From Rhodobacter sp. (GTDB lineage: Bacteria > Pseudomonadota > Alphaproteobacteria > Rhodobacterales > Rhodobacteraceae): DNA of 43,108 nt. Shown in pieces: positions 42,489 through 43,108 of this stretch (position 1 is the first letter of the stretch; the number at the start of each line of letters is the position of its first letter). A program made the translations under genes and the position numbers. Location of the stretch: positions 1-43,108 of the forward strand of contig JADCEL010000049.1 of the NCBI GenBank assembly GCA_020250125.1, read 5' to 3'. The notes beneath the pieces are model-generated. The model did not search any database, was not told where the DNA came from, and worked only from the letters and a program-made list of their open reading frames with translations.

Positions 42489-42599
42489 GCGCTTTCATAG
42501 CGATAACCACGGCTTCGGGCCAGCCCCGTCGACCATCGGCGGTTGATCGCGCCCGCAATCACCTCTAGGTTCGGGCCTGCGAGACGGAGGTGTAGCAAG

Positions 42600-42971
42600 A
42601 TGAGTGCATTGACGATCCAGCAGATGGCTGATCGGGTGGCTCAGCTTCTGAAAGAGCGGCTTGGCCTGGGCGGAAAGGGACTGGCCGCGAAGATGAAGCG
42701 GGCGGGGCGCCTCTTGCCGCGCAAGGTGAGGGATGCCGGCAAGCAGCTGGCGGTCTCGGCCCAGAAGGCGCAGAACCCGAAGCTTCTGGGTCAGATCGAC
42801 ATGGGCGAGGTCACCGAGGCCTATGATGTCTGCCTGAAGCATCTGATCGCCATCGACCCGGTCGACCGCAAGCGGGGCCTTCTGGCCGGGATGATCGGGT
42901 CAGTCGCCTTTGGGGTGTTGGTGCTGATGATTGCGATCGCGGTGCTGTTGGCCTGGCGTGGGTATTTCTAG
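42600..42971 (+). CDS. Small C-terminally anchored membrane protein
   Basis: A 123-residue protein I cannot assign. The N-terminal 85 residues are helical and very basic (KERLGLGGKGLAAKMKRAGR, LLPRKVRDAGKQL), followed by one membrane helix (MIGSVAFGVLVLMIAIAVLLAW, about 97-118) and the end RGYF. GGAGG lies nine bases before ATG 42600. Its TAG stop coincides with the apparent end of an IS630-type element, so the last bases of the frame may have been altered by that insertion. Confidence 0.75.
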   Translation: MSALTIQQMADRVAQLLKERLGLGGKGLAAKMKRAGRLLPRKVRDAGKQLAVSAQKAQNPKLLGQIDMGEVTEAYDVCLKHLIAIDPVDRKRGLLAGMIGSVAFGVLVLMIAIAVLLAWRGYF

Positions 42972-42983
42972 AGCGTGTTGCGC

Positions 42984-43108
42984 TCATTCGGTTTCATATC
43001 CTGCGGCTTTGAAGAAGTTGTAGCATTCTTCTTCGGTGAAGAGGTCGCAGACCTGGCCGACCGCCTTCCAGAGCTGGTCGTAGGTTCGGGCAGCGGCCTT
43101 TCTGATCA
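42984..43108 (-). CDS. IS630-family transposase, 3' end (partial)
   Basis: The window ends inside this gene. The minus-strand frame gives 40 residues, KAAARTYDQLWKAVGQVCDL then FTEEECYNFFKAAGYETE and a stop at 42984-42986. This is the typical C-terminus of IS630-type DDE transposases (FTPxECxNYFxAAGY). IS630 elements insert at TA; a TA at 42969-42970 lies 14 bases past the stop, where the element's end would be expected. Confidence 0.85.
   Translation of the reverse strand, partial: IRKAAARTYDQLWKAVGQVCDLFTEEECYNFFKAAGYETE

Overview
The window is high-GC DNA with the gene style of an alphaproteobacterium of the Rhodobacteraceae/Paracoccaceae type: tightly overlapping operons (many ATGA/GTGA junctions), GTG and TTG starts behind strong purine-rich ribosome binding sites, a fructose frcBCAK operon preceded by a ROK repressor, and Rhodobacter-like protein sequences throughout. 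Assignment is by protein resemblance only; no ribosomal RNA is present.

Layout. 1-7,020: a small unknown gene, a class III (polyamine-type) aminotransferase with a GntR/FCD regulator and TGATCAAATT operator-like sites, an adenine deaminase, and a frameshifted IS5-family transposase. 7,130-9,255: tRNA-Ser(GCU) and, directly behind it, a 1.95-kb low-GC insertion bounded by a 16-bp copy of the tRNA 3' end. It carries only two overlapping genes, a MuF-domain/GH19 lysozyme-like protein and a small exported protein, and it has displaced the tRNA terminator. 9,600-13,540: IS5-family fragments, copies of a palindromic repeat, an AGE-family epimerase, a small serine hydrolase and two tiny membrane proteins. 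13,541-23,574: a divergent amino-sugar regulon. Leftward are nagK-type kinase, GntR regulator, SIS-domain deaminase and nagA; rightward are murQ, ABC binding protein, two permeases, an oxidoreductase and an ABC ATPase. 23,674-24,790: a cluster of four copies of the palindromic repeat. 24,939-25,567: an RHH/PIN toxin-antitoxin pair. 25,870-30,116: RhlE-type helicase, thymidine kinase, EamA transporter, unknown membrane protein. 30,120-35,616: SPOR-domain protein and the nucleoside salvage operon cdd-deoA-deoB-add-upp. 35,840-40,941: ROK repressor and frcBCAK. 41,235-43,108: cytochrome b561, an alpha/beta hydrolase, a small membrane protein and the 3' end of an IS630-type transposase.

How it works together. 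Nucleoside and base salvage is concentrated here (ade, tdk, upp, add, deoB, deoA, cdd). The amino-sugar regulon can plausibly import GlcNAc- and/or MurNAc-type sugars by an ABC transporter, phosphorylate them, remove lactate (MurQ), deacetylate (NagA) and deaminate to fructose-6-phosphate. The frc operon imports fructose-type sugars.

The two most unusual elements are the integrase-less mini-island in tRNA-Ser with a candidate peptidoglycan-targeting effector and its candidate immunity protein, and an interspersed repeat whose hairpins keep a CCGGTGG loop while the stem sequence differs between copies but still pairs.
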